Source: Phycisphaeraceae bacterium
GTDB taxonomy: Bacteria > Planctomycetota > Phycisphaerae > Phycisphaerales > Phycisphaeraceae
Direction of reading: 5' to 3'
DNA: 35,499 bases
NCBI GenBank assembly: GCA_002704825.1
Contig: PAIY01000107.1
Span: 1 to 35,499 of the forward strand
Within the stretch, counting starts at the first letter, position 1; each line of letters begins with the position of its first letter. The notes beneath the pieces are model-generated. The model saw only the letters and a program-made list of their open reading frames with translations. It made no database searches and was not told where the DNA came from. This document shows, in pieces, positions 1 through 7,056 of the stretch. The translations under genes were made by a program, and so were the position numbers.

Positions 1-69
1 GCGATGCGAGCATCGCCGATGCAAATCGACACAGGCAAGGAGCCATGCAGCAAGACAAAACGCGACAGA

Positions 70-145
70 TGGATTGGGAACGCTCTAGTGAGAACTGCAA
101 GCGTCAATAGAATGCCACTGGATACCCGCCAGCGCGGGAATGACG
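70..145. repeat. Degenerate copy of the 30-bp inverted-repeat element
   Basis: Positions 116-145 match one arm (29781-29810) of the inverted repeat downstream of mfd at 26 of 30 positions. The flanking bases at about 96-107 (TGCAAGCGTCAA) are the reverse complement of the loop of that element, so this is a related copy and not a chance palindrome. The left arm (about 70-92) looks decayed. The rest of positions 1-189, downstream of the HAD gene, shows no convincing gene. Confidence 0.7.
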
Positions 146-189
146 AAATCAATGTTCGTGATGCAATTGCCGCCTTGGTGGTAAGAATC

Positions 190-885
190 TCAATCCACGA
201 ACCACTGACGCAGATCGTCAAGAGTCACACCCTCAAGATTGGGCACCACGCGCGTCGCCTGGTTGAGTAACTCAGCAGGACCGGTGGTCGTCAAACCGAG
301 TACCTGCAGCCCCGCTGCCCTGGCGGACTGAATGCCTGTTGCGGTGTCTTCGATGGCAACCGCAGTCTCCGGCTTGATGTTGCGATCCGGATACTTTTGA
401 GCCAGCAGCTTCACGGCCTTGGCATAGCTTTCAGGGTCCGGCTTGGAGTGCGTCACGTCATCTGCCGTCACCGTCACATCAAACACGTTGGCAAGCCCGA
501 GCTTGGCTAAGATGATGCGGATGTCCATCTGCGTCGCCCCGCTGGAGATCGCAATGGGAATCTGACCCGCGAGTTGTTCGATGAGTTCGACCGAGCCGGG
601 GATCGCCTCGACGCCTTCGTTGACTTCCAACTCAAACGCCTCGGCCTTTTCCTGCACCAACACCGGCAAACGCGCTTCAACTTCCGGCGACGATGTCTGG
701 CCTGGCTGAGCCCCAAGGATCACGCGAAAGGCATCGCGGTCATCAAAGCCAACGAACTGGTCGAGGTAATCTTCCCACGAAAGTTCAAACCCCAAGGGCT
801 TACCCACGCGCAGAAACGCACGGTGATGCAAGGGCTCGGAGTCGACAATCACGCCATCAAAATCAAAGACAATACAACTGGGCAT
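190..885 (-). CDS. HAD-superfamily hydrolase (phosphatase / beta-phosphoglucomutase-like)
   Basis: A 231-residue HAD hydrolase. Members of this subfamily use an Asp nucleophile to dephosphorylate, or mutate, small phosphorylated metabolites in the cytoplasm. Motif I is DFDGVIVDSEP, with nucleophile D8 and acid/base D10. Motif II is ISSG at 113-116, motif III is the SKPDPESY lysine K148, and motif IV is AIED (E179, D180) binding Mg2+. The residues between motif I and motif II form the alpha-helical C1-type cap typical of the beta-PGM / phosphoglycolate phosphatase branch. The substrate cannot be read from sequence. There is no Shine-Dalgarno sequence before the ATG; a TTGCTT (915-920) and TAAACT (892-897) pair on the minus strand sits 17 nt apart, with the -10 six bases from the start codon, suggesting a leaderless transcript. 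The gene is divergent from the ferredoxin gene. Confidence 0.93.
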   Translation of the reverse strand: MPSCIVFDFDGVIVDSEPLHHRAFLRVGKPLGFELSWEDYLDQFVGFDDRDAFRVILGAQPGQTSSPEVEARLPVLVQEKAEAFELEVNEGVEAIPGSVELIEQLAGQIPIAISSGATQMDIRIILAKLGLANVFDVTVTADDVTHSKPDPESYAKAVKLLAQKYPDRNIKPETAVAIEDTATGIQSARAAGLQVLGLTTTGPAELLNQATRVVPNLEGVTLDDLRQWFVD

Positions 886-891
886 GGGTGG

Positions 892-920
892 AGTTTAGAG
901 GACACATGCGTGTTAAGCAA
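892..920 (-). promoter_or_regulatory. Candidate leaderless promoter of the HAD gene
   Basis: Read on the minus strand, TTGCTT (915-920) and TAAACT (892-897) are separated by 17 nt. The -10 ends six bases before the ATG at 885, so transcription would start at or next to the start codon. Match to consensus is moderate. Confidence 0.4.
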
Positions 921-1078
921 TCGGATATCGACCCGCCACAGAGCCAGTTTCCAGACCCGATTGGACGGCAATTTTAATAACATGCGACTGAGTCTCATTG
1001 TCACTCTTGTTTTCCAGCTTGTTTACCAGTCATTACTTATCAAAATGGAAAATAATTTTTGATAGGCTGGATTTCTAT

Positions 1079-1106
1079 TTGCCCCAAGCCGACATCTTCC
1101 TATACT
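1079..1106 (+). promoter_or_regulatory. Candidate sigma70-type promoter of the ferredoxin gene
   Basis: TTGCCC (1079-1084), a 16-nt spacer and TATACT (1101-1106) match the -35/-10 consensus at 4/6 and 5/6. A leader of about 50 nt follows, with AAAGG at 1148-1152 nine bases before the ATG. The remainder of 886-1161 is AT-rich with no gene seen. Confidence 0.5.
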
Positions 1107-1161
1107 GTGTTCCAAGAACAGACAAACTTTCTTTTTATCTCTGATACAAAGGTTATCCATC

Positions 1162-1419
1162 ATGCCTCACATCATTGCTGAGCCCTGCGTGAACACCAAG
1201 GACACCGCTTGCGTTGAAGTCTGCCCCGTGGACTGTATTCACCCCACCAAGGACGACGACGACTTTGAAACCGCTGAAATGCTCTACATCGATCCCAACA
1301 CCTGCATCGACTGCGGTCTGTGCGTCGATGAATGCCCCGTCAAAGCCATCTTCCCCGAAGAAGACCTTCCCGAAGAATGGGAAGAATACGTGGCTAAGAA
1401 CGCGGAATACTACGAATAA
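1162..1419 (+). CDS. fdxA: 7Fe-8S ferredoxin ([3Fe-4S][4Fe-4S])
   Basis: An 85-residue acidic ferredoxin, a soluble low-potential electron carrier. The N-terminal motif is C9-x7-C17-x3-C21-P and the second is C48-x2-C51-x2-C54-x3-C58-P. By comparison with the 7Fe ferredoxins of Azotobacter and Thermus, C9, C17 and C58 should hold a [3Fe-4S] cluster, and C21, C48, C51 and C54 a [4Fe-4S] cluster; C25 corresponds to the non-ligand Cys of that family. The missing Cys between C9 and C17 is what argues for 7Fe rather than 8Fe. The length and the MPHIIAEPC start fit short Thermus-type members. The gene is preceded by a plausible promoter and RBS and followed by a strong terminator, so it appears monocistronic. 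Its redox partner is not in the window. Confidence 0.95.
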   Translation: MPHIIAEPCVNTKDTACVEVCPVDCIHPTKDDDDFETAEMLYIDPNTCIDCGLCVDECPVKAIFPEEDLPEEWEEYVAKNAEYYE

Positions 1420-1449
1420 ATAAGCAGTCCGCGAAACTGTTAAGTATTC

Positions 1450-1521
1450 AACCGGGCATCGCATTGGCTAAATCGTTACGATCAAACGCGACGATTGGGC
1501 TAATGTGGTGCCCGGTTTTTT
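1450..1521 (+). terminator. Rho-independent terminator of the ferredoxin gene
   Basis: A 19-nt left arm (1450-1468, starting AACCGGGCA) pairs with 1499-1517 (ending TGCCCGGTT). The three differing positions can form G-U wobbles in RNA. AATCGT/ACGATT at about 1471-1496 forms an inner stem. Six T residues follow (1516-1521). The stem is longer than most intrinsic terminators. Confidence 0.8.
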
Positions 1522-1552
1522 GTTGCGCATTGATCACTGACCTATACTGCTC

Positions 1553-1583
1553 AAACCGCTTGCGGTTTAGCGCATCAACAAGT
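1553..1583. repeat. AAACCGCTTGCGGTTTAGCG palindromic repeat, copy 1
   Basis: AAACCGCTTGCGGTTTAGCG followed by CATCAACAAG. It recurs almost base for base, including the GCATC(A/G)ACAAG tail, at 25490-25519, and its palindromic core recurs at 32709-32728. Here it lies just upstream of the hydroxyacid dehydrogenase start, so it would be in that gene's leader if transcription begins upstream. Confidence 0.7.
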
Positions 1584-1609
1584 CTTCAACGATTGGAATC
1601 TGAGTCTCC

Positions 1610-2563
1610 ATGTCCAAGCCCACCATCATCATCACTGAAACGCTCGATCCGGTCTGTGCTGCCTGGCTGGAGGAACGTGCCAACGTCATCTGGCATATGC
1701 ATGATCAACCCGGTGTCGAAGACGTGCTGGCCACCATCGATGGTGCCGTCGTGCGAACCTACACGCAGGTCAATGACGCGTTCATGGATCTGGCTCCGCA
1801 CTGCAAGGTCATCGGCCGCGCCGGTGTCGGCCTGGATAACTTCGATCTACCGGCCTGCCAAAACCGGGGCGTCCAGGTCGTCTACACCCCCGACGCCAAC
1901 ACGCAGGCTGTCGTTGAGTATGTGTTCGGCCTGATACTCGATCACTACCGCCCGCGCACTGCCATGCCCCAGTGTGTCGGCGATAAAGCCTTCCACGGAC
2001 TCCGCAAAACACAGGTCGGCCTGCAGATCAACGAATTAACTTTGGGTATCCTCGGCTTTGGTCGCATCGGTAAACGCATCGGCCAGGTTGCCACCGCGTT
2101 CGGCATGAAGGTGCTGGTCAACGACATCATCGACGAGTTCGTCCTGCGTGATGCTGTGGATTACGATTTCAAGTTCGTCGACAAGCAAACCCTTTATAGC
2201 CAGTCCAACATCCTCACCGTGCACACCGACGGTCGCAAGGAGAACCATCACCTGTTAAACAGCGATGCCTTTGACCTGCTCAAGCCCGACTGTCTGTTCA
2301 TCAATGCAGCGCGTGGCATGCTGGTCAACGATGTGGATTTAGCAGCATGGCTCAAAGCCAACGCCAATGCCCATGCGATTCTCGACGTCCACGATCCCGA
2401 ACCCCCGCAAGCGGACAACCCGCTTTGGCCTTACACCGATCGCGTGAAAATGCTCCCCCACCTGGCCTCCCGCACCGACAGTGCTTTGCAGAACATGAGC
2501 TGGGTCGTCAAAGATGTCATGGCCGTGCTGGAAGGCGCCGAGCCGAGGTATCCGGCGTTTTGA
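1610..2563 (+). CDS. D-2-hydroxyacid dehydrogenase (PGDH / C-terminal-binding-protein-like)
   Basis: A 317-residue NAD-dependent D-isomer-specific 2-hydroxyacid dehydrogenase. The Rossmann motif GFGRIG is at 149-154. The catalytic triad of the family is visible as R235 (NAARG), E264 (DPEPP) and H284 (PHLASRT). The N-terminal substrate domain contains the family-typical RAGVGLDNFD segment that binds the substrate carboxylate. The length lacks the C-terminal ACT domain of long 3-phosphoglycerate dehydrogenases, so this is a short PGDH, hydroxypyruvate reductase or CtBP-like enzyme; the substrate is not decidable from sequence. No clear Shine-Dalgarno precedes the ATG. It stands alone between the ferredoxin terminator and a convergent secreted-protein gene. 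Confidence 0.92.
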   Translation: MSKPTIIITETLDPVCAAWLEERANVIWHMHDQPGVEDVLATIDGAVVRTYTQVNDAFMDLAPHCKVIGRAGVGLDNFDLPACQNRGVQVVYTPDANTQAVVEYVFGLILDHYRPRTAMPQCVGDKAFHGLRKTQVGLQINELTLGILGFGRIGKRIGQVATAFGMKVLVNDIIDEFVLRDAVDYDFKFVDKQTLYSQSNILTVHTDGRKENHHLLNSDAFDLLKPDCLFINAARGMLVNDVDLAAWLKANANAHAILDVHDPEPPQADNPLWPYTDRVKMLPHLASRTDSALQNMSWVVKDVMAVLEGAEPRYPAF

Positions 2564-2635
2564 TTTCTCAGCGATTTGCATCACAAAAAATACGGACTGA
2601 TTCCAGTCAATGTATGGTTTGTTGCCCCATCTAAA

Positions 2636-4876
2636 TCATTGATCCACGAACCGACCTTCAAGTAATTGTGAGCGACCTGCTGCTGGCGCCGTGGTGTCAA
2701 ATGCACCCGCTATCTGGCCAAGGTTGATACGAAGCAATTTCACGATGCCATAACTATCCATCGCTTGTTGTAGTTCTTCATCTTCGGACAATCTCACAAC
2801 GCCAGTTGGTGTGTAATCACTATCCCCAATACAAACTTTATCACTGCCTTTGACCATCCATAATTTAAACAGCTTCTTCTGGTAGGTTCCATTGCGTTCA
2901 TCACGCGTGCCAGCGGGTGAATACTTGACTTGAGTTTGACCTTGATCGGCCGTATCAACCATCAACTGTTGTGATACAGCCACGTTTGACATCCTGTAAC
3001 CATTTTGAACTAGTGCGCGTGAAATAGAAGCCTTGATGATGATCTTGTCAGCACTCGTAACTTGCATTGCATCCAAATTAATCCAAATCGGTTCGTCCCG
3101 GTCAAACTTGAGTATATCCGTTTTCAAACCAGTTGATGCATTAATTGCACTTTGATGTGGCAACTTCCAAGCATATACATTGCGCACCTTTCGGTTAAAA
3201 ACCGAGTCAATCAACAGGCCGTTGTTTTTAACAAGACGAATGGGATAGTCGTACATCCACACCGATTGACCGGTTATACCACTAACCAATTTTTTATCCA
3301 TAAGAATCCATCCGCCATTGCATACCATCACATTCCCGGTATTAGACATAACGCGGTATGCTCTACCTTCATGCAAATCCCACATGCGAACATACATGAC
3401 ACCTGCAGCCAACAGGAAACGACCATCAAATGATTGGCAGATGCTTTCGATTCTAGGCATACTTCGGTCAAGGCGTCCGTCCAATGTGCCATCCACTTCA
3501 CCTGACGCAACATCAATGATATTGATCAACCCTTTCTCATAGGGGACAGCTACTTTCGTACCATTTGCAAGTAATAAAGGCGTGGTGACATGGCCTCCCA
3601 TTTTGGTCAGCCACAACGCTTTGGGGACGTTGTTTTCAATCATCCAACAATATAAATCACCTTCCCGCGTACGGGTCAGAAGCAAGTTGTTCGACGTCCA
3701 TGCTGCATACGCATCCTCGGATCGATAACCACTTTCTGGTAATGGTGGGCGAAACGAAAACATATGCTTGGGTTGCGTGCTGGACCAATCCCACAGGTCA
3801 ATACGGTCTTTGTCATTTCGATTTTTGCCATCACCTAATGCTGCAACACAAGTCCCATCAAAACTGATCGCCGCTGCCTGAGTGTTCTGATGAAACTCGG
3901 CAGACTTGATCAATTCTCCAGTACGGATGTTGGTCAGATATACGTACTCACCTATCGAACCGGGCACGCTGCCATAAGTCAGCATCATGTACTCACCTGC
4001 ACGGTAGGAAGTGGAAATTGTTGTTTCCCTATGGATGGTATTGCACAAGAACCTTGACAACCTTACTGAGCGAACATCAAAATCTTCCCCCAAGTCTGTC
4101 ATGGGTTTTAAATCCTGAGGTTGGGTTGGGGCAGGTATCTCCTTGAGACCAAACCAATCAGGCTTGACGAGTAATGCCTCGCGTTTGGCTTCGAGTAACT
4201 CTTTGGCTTGAAGCTCCCGTTCCTTGGCCATGAGCACATTTTCCGGTGTATCAATCAAGAGTGAAAGATCACTACCATGCTTAGCCTTAAACTCCTTGAG
4301 TTTATTTTGCGCCAAGATGCCAGACTTCCTCATGGAATAGCCACCCTTGGAAACTTCGAAATAATATTTACGGATCAATCCCGGAAAATCCTCACCTACC
4401 TTTCGAATGCTGTATCCCGTTAACCAATTCCATGCATTATCAGCATTCTTAAACCGTTCGGTTGCAACCAGGTAAAGCTCACCACGCCTGGCCATGATCT
4501 GGGCAGGATCCCATGTATTGAAAACTGTTTGCACTTCAACTTGTTGTCCAATTTCAAACACACGCGCAGGTGCAATCGAAGTCGCAACATCTCTTTGAGC
4601 ATCGACTTTTGTTGTCGTTGAACTCCCTGCTGAATCAGCTGGAACACGACCTGGTGCTCGAGTCGTATTGGGGGTGGCCCAGTCTCGTGTACCATCGGTA
4701 AATTCAATCCGGTAACGTCCACCCAGAATGGATATTAATTTTGCAGATCGCCATTGTGTCCCTTGCCTGACTTCGATCGCATCTCCTGATTTAAACTCAT
4801 CAGCCCAAACAACCGAAATCATCAGCCCCACACACATCAGGACCAAAACACAACACTCTCCAAATCGCTTTCTCAT
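2636..4876 (-). CDS. Secreted SH3/Tudor-like plus WD40-like protein (paralog 1)
   Basis: Not a family I can name. I place the start at the second of two adjacent ATGs (4876), because GAAAGG lies six bases before it and the protein then opens with a good signal peptide ending VVWA-DE. The open frame extends to 4960, but those extra residues are not signal-like. After the signal come two short beta-barrel-like modules (GDAIEVRQG...RYRIEFTDG and GQQVEVQTV...GELYLVATE) resembling SH3/Tudor/agenet folds, then a charged helical stretch. WD40-like blades follow (IDLWDW, DLYCW, INIIDVASG, VRMWDLHEG), with a final beta-rich part. The protein is about 746 residues and extracytoplasmic. It is homologous along its length to the protein at 7047-9116. 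Its base composition looks more AT-rich than neighbouring genes. It may bind protein or polysaccharide; no catalytic motif is visible. Confidence 0.8.
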   Translation of the reverse strand: MRKRFGECCVLVLMCVGLMISVVWADEFKSGDAIEVRQGTQWRSAKLISILGGRYRIEFTDGTRDWATPNTTRAPGRVPADSAGSSTTTKVDAQRDVATSIAPARVFEIGQQVEVQTVFNTWDPAQIMARRGELYLVATERFKNADNAWNWLTGYSIRKVGEDFPGLIRKYYFEVSKGGYSMRKSGILAQNKLKEFKAKHGSDLSLLIDTPENVLMAKERELQAKELLEAKREALLVKPDWFGLKEIPAPTQPQDLKPMTDLGEDFDVRSVRLSRFLCNTIHRETTISTSYRAGEYMMLTYGSVPGSIGEYVYLTNIRTGELIKSAEFHQNTQAAAISFDGTCVAALGDGKNRNDKDRIDLWDWSSTQPKHMFSFRPPLPESGYRSEDAYAAWTSNNLLLTRTREGDLYCWMIENNVPKALWLTKMGGHVTTPLLLANGTKVAVPYEKGLINIIDVASGEVDGTLDGRLDRSMPRIESICQSFDGRFLLAAGVMYVRMWDLHEGRAYRVMSNTGNVMVCNGGWILMDKKLVSGITGQSVWMYDYPIRLVKNNGLLIDSVFNRKVRNVYAWKLPHQSAINASTGLKTDILKFDRDEPIWINLDAMQVTSADKIIIKASISRALVQNGYRMSNVAVSQQLMVDTADQGQTQVKYSPAGTRDERNGTYQKKLFKLWMVKGSDKVCIGDSDYTPTGVVRLSEDEELQQAMDSYGIVKLLRINLGQIAGAFDTTAPAAGRSQLLEGRFVDQ

Positions 4877-5114
4877 CATCTGCCTTTCATACACTCGATG
4901 TACTGGATCGGAGTGGCACCACCAACAAAACAATGCAACGAAAAGTATCAGCGCAGGCAAGGCTGCGTCATTTGATATTGAACATCATGTTGGTAAGAAC
5001 TGGCAAGAAATGCCCCCGATATTAAACAAACAACCAGATTCAGTTGAAGATATACTAGCACATAGACGTATATTGCCAAGCTTAAATGTTGCGAAACACT
5101 GTTATCTGTCGTCC

Positions 5115-6095
5115 TTACCAATCAAACAACACCCCCATCGTCTCCGCGCGATGCTCGGTCATGAAGGGGTAGACTTGTTCGCATTCGTTGGGTTTGAAGC
5201 GATGCCAGATGAGGTTGTCGACATTGAATTTGCTGCGCTCAAGTAACTGAAAATAGAACTGGCTGTAGGTGTGATCATTCCATTGCTCATCGTTGTGAAT
5301 GTCGTGGACACCGCGGATGGTCAGGCCGTGACGCATCACGAACGGTGTTAAATGCTGCTGTGTCGGATCGCCTGCCGAACCCAGGAGAACCAGCTTGCCG
5401 AACTTGCGGGGGAGTTGCTGGGCCTGGACGAAGACTTGCGCGTTGCCCGTCGAATCAATCACGATGTCAGGGAGTGTGCCAAGCAAATCCTCAACCAATG
5501 CAATGGCCTCTGAAACAGGCTTGTCGATCACGGCGGTCGCCCCACCTTTGCTTGCCATCTCCAGGCGTTTGGCCACGGGATCGATCACGACAATGTGTTG
5601 GGCGCCACTTGCTGCGGCCCAGCGGGTGGACATCTGACCGATGGGACCTGCACCGATGATTGCAACCTTGCAACCAAAATCGTACGCCGCAGCCTTGGCT
5701 CCGACGGCGGCAATCTTGGCCAAGGCAAACCATGCAGCATCTTCACTGGATACGCAATCTGGAATCGGGATCACGTGGTTCTGATCCAGCACGTGATGTG
5801 AGGCATGTTGCTGACGTGATGCAACACGGTCACCGACTTTGACTTTGGTCACTTCGCTACCGACCTGGATCACCTGTCCCACCCAGCAGTAGCCCGTCTT
5901 AAACGGGTAAACAACCCAACTGGAAAAGTGACTTTGCTCGCTGAAATTCCGGTTAAAGCAGGTGCCTTCGGTACCGCTGCTGATCATCGAGCAGATCGCC
6001 TTGACCACGACTTCATGGGGCTTGGGATCAGGCAATTCGACGGGCATGAGTTGGACTTGCTGTTTGCCGGTGAAGAAAATGGCTTGGGATTGCAT
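5115..6095 (-). CDS. Medium-chain (zinc-type) alcohol dehydrogenase family oxidoreductase
   Basis: A 326-residue MDR-superfamily oxidoreductase. The N-terminal GroES-like domain includes the SSGTEGT segment (39-45) and VKVGDRVA (about 85-92). The Rossmann domain follows, with GAGPIG at 148-153 and an acidic residue after the second strand (VVIDP), suggesting NAD(H) preference. The four-Cys structural-zinc loop of classical alcohol dehydrogenases is absent, as in the polyol/sugar dehydrogenase-like branch that shares SSGTE. The substrate is unknown, perhaps a sugar or cyclitol. A strong Shine-Dalgarno (AGGAG) precedes the ATG. It is divergent from an AraC regulator, the usual arrangement for a regulator and its target. 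Confidence 0.88.
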   Translation of the reverse strand: MQSQAIFFTGKQQVQLMPVELPDPKPHEVVVKAICSMISSGTEGTCFNRNFSEQSHFSSWVVYPFKTGYCWVGQVIQVGSEVTKVKVGDRVASRQQHASHHVLDQNHVIPIPDCVSSEDAAWFALAKIAAVGAKAAAYDFGCKVAIIGAGPIGQMSTRWAAASGAQHIVVIDPVAKRLEMASKGGATAVIDKPVSEAIALVEDLLGTLPDIVIDSTGNAQVFVQAQQLPRKFGKLVLLGSAGDPTQQHLTPFVMRHGLTIRGVHDIHNDEQWNDHTYSQFYFQLLERSKFNVDNLIWHRFKPNECEQVYPFMTEHRAETMGVLFDW

Positions 6096-6242
6096 GGCAG
6101 TGCTCCTGTGTCAAAGATTGCTCAAAGCATAGGAATCACAAGCAACGCGGACTATTTCAGCTTTTGCATCACACTTTCAAATTTTGAGACACATTGTTCA
6201 TTCAGCACTAATTTTACAGTGTTTTACTCTGGCAACTTTCTC

Positions 6243-6248
6243 TATAAT
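6243..6248 (+). promoter_or_regulatory. -10 box (TATAAT) immediately before the AraC start
   Basis: A perfect TATAAT lies seven bases upstream of the ATG at 6256, so transcription would begin at about that ATG. No good -35 is found at 16-18 nt. The hexamer overlaps an alternative in-frame ATG at 6247. Confidence 0.45.
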
Positions 6249-6255
6249 GGGACAC

Positions 6256-7056
6256 ATGGGCAACACGATCCAACAATCCACACCAACGCCAATCACCTAC
6301 ATCACCGGTTGGGTTGTCAGGCCACAACGCGGGGACTACTGCCCATTGCATAAACATGTGAGTTGGGAATTGGTGTTTCATCAGCATGGTTCAGGACGCA
6401 CCACTCTGGCGGACGGGCGCGTGTTCAACTACGAACCCAAGAGCATGGTGCTTTACGGCGCACAGGTTGAACATGAGCAACACAGCTATCGCAATGACGC
6501 GAATCACTGTGTGCATCTGCAACTGCCTGAGACGTTAGCCCTGCAACTACCCGACTGTATGGTCAGCCCGCCGATCCGCGATAGTGACCTGATCAGCAAT
6601 GTCATCAGTCTTTGTCACACACGTTTGCCCAAATCCGGTTTGGCAAAACAGGCGCTGGATCATCAAGCCAGCTTCGTGCTATTGCGATACCTGCAATATG
6701 CCCAGCAGGAAGAACGAAAAACCGACAGCAGTATTCAGCAGCAAACCCAACGCGCCCGACATTACATCCAGGAAAATTTCAGGCGCATTGAATCTGTGCG
6801 CGATGTCGCTCGACATTTGAAAATGGGTTATGACAACCTGCGCAAACAATTCCCCCACTATCAGGGCATGAGCTTAAACCAATGTCTCACGCAGGCCCGC
6901 ATCCAACGTGCAGAGCAGTTACTCGAACACTCCACGTTAACCTGTGCAGAGATTGCGCAGATGACCGGCTTTGCCAATGAGCGTTATTTCAACACCTGTT
7001 TCAAAAACAACACCGGCAAGACACCGGGGCAGTATCGCAAGCAAGTTCAATCCTGA
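6256..7056 (+). CDS. AraC-family transcriptional regulator
   Basis: About 266 residues from the ATG at 6256; in-frame ATGs at 6184 and 6247 would add 24 or 3 residues. The N-terminal half looks like a cupin-type AraC sensor domain: CPLHKHVSWELVFHQHGSG has metal- or ligand-type His residues, then a beta-rich stretch. The C-terminal half is a classic double helix-turn-helix: RARHYIQENF, VRDVARHLKMGYDNLRKQF, then the linker helix and CAEIAQMTGFANERYFNTCF with the family signature GKTPGQYRK. It probably senses a sugar-like ligand and activates the divergent dehydrogenase gene. I favour the 6256 start because TATAAT sits seven bases upstream and no Shine-Dalgarno precedes any candidate. Its last 10 bases overlap the convergent gene. 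Confidence 0.88.
   Translation: MGNTIQQSTPTPITYITGWVVRPQRGDYCPLHKHVSWELVFHQHGSGRTTLADGRVFNYEPKSMVLYGAQVEHEQHSYRNDANHCVHLQLPETLALQLPDCMVSPPIRDSDLISNVISLCHTRLPKSGLAKQALDHQASFVLLRYLQYAQQEERKTDSSIQQQTQRARHYIQENFRRIESVRDVARHLKMGYDNLRKQFPHYQGMSLNQCLTQARIQRAEQLLEHSTLTCAEIAQMTGFANERYFNTCFKNNTGKTPGQYRKQVQS

Noticed and set aside
574..1062. 162-residue plus-strand open frame opposite and upstream of the HAD gene
   Set aside because: Mostly antisense to the HAD gene; its tail runs through AT-rich promoter DNA.
4728..5246. 172-residue plus-strand open frame spanning the gap between paralog 1 and the dehydrogenase
   Set aside because: Overlaps both neighbouring genes, has no Shine-Dalgarno or recognised motif; the gap itself (4877-5114) looks like AT-rich leader DNA.
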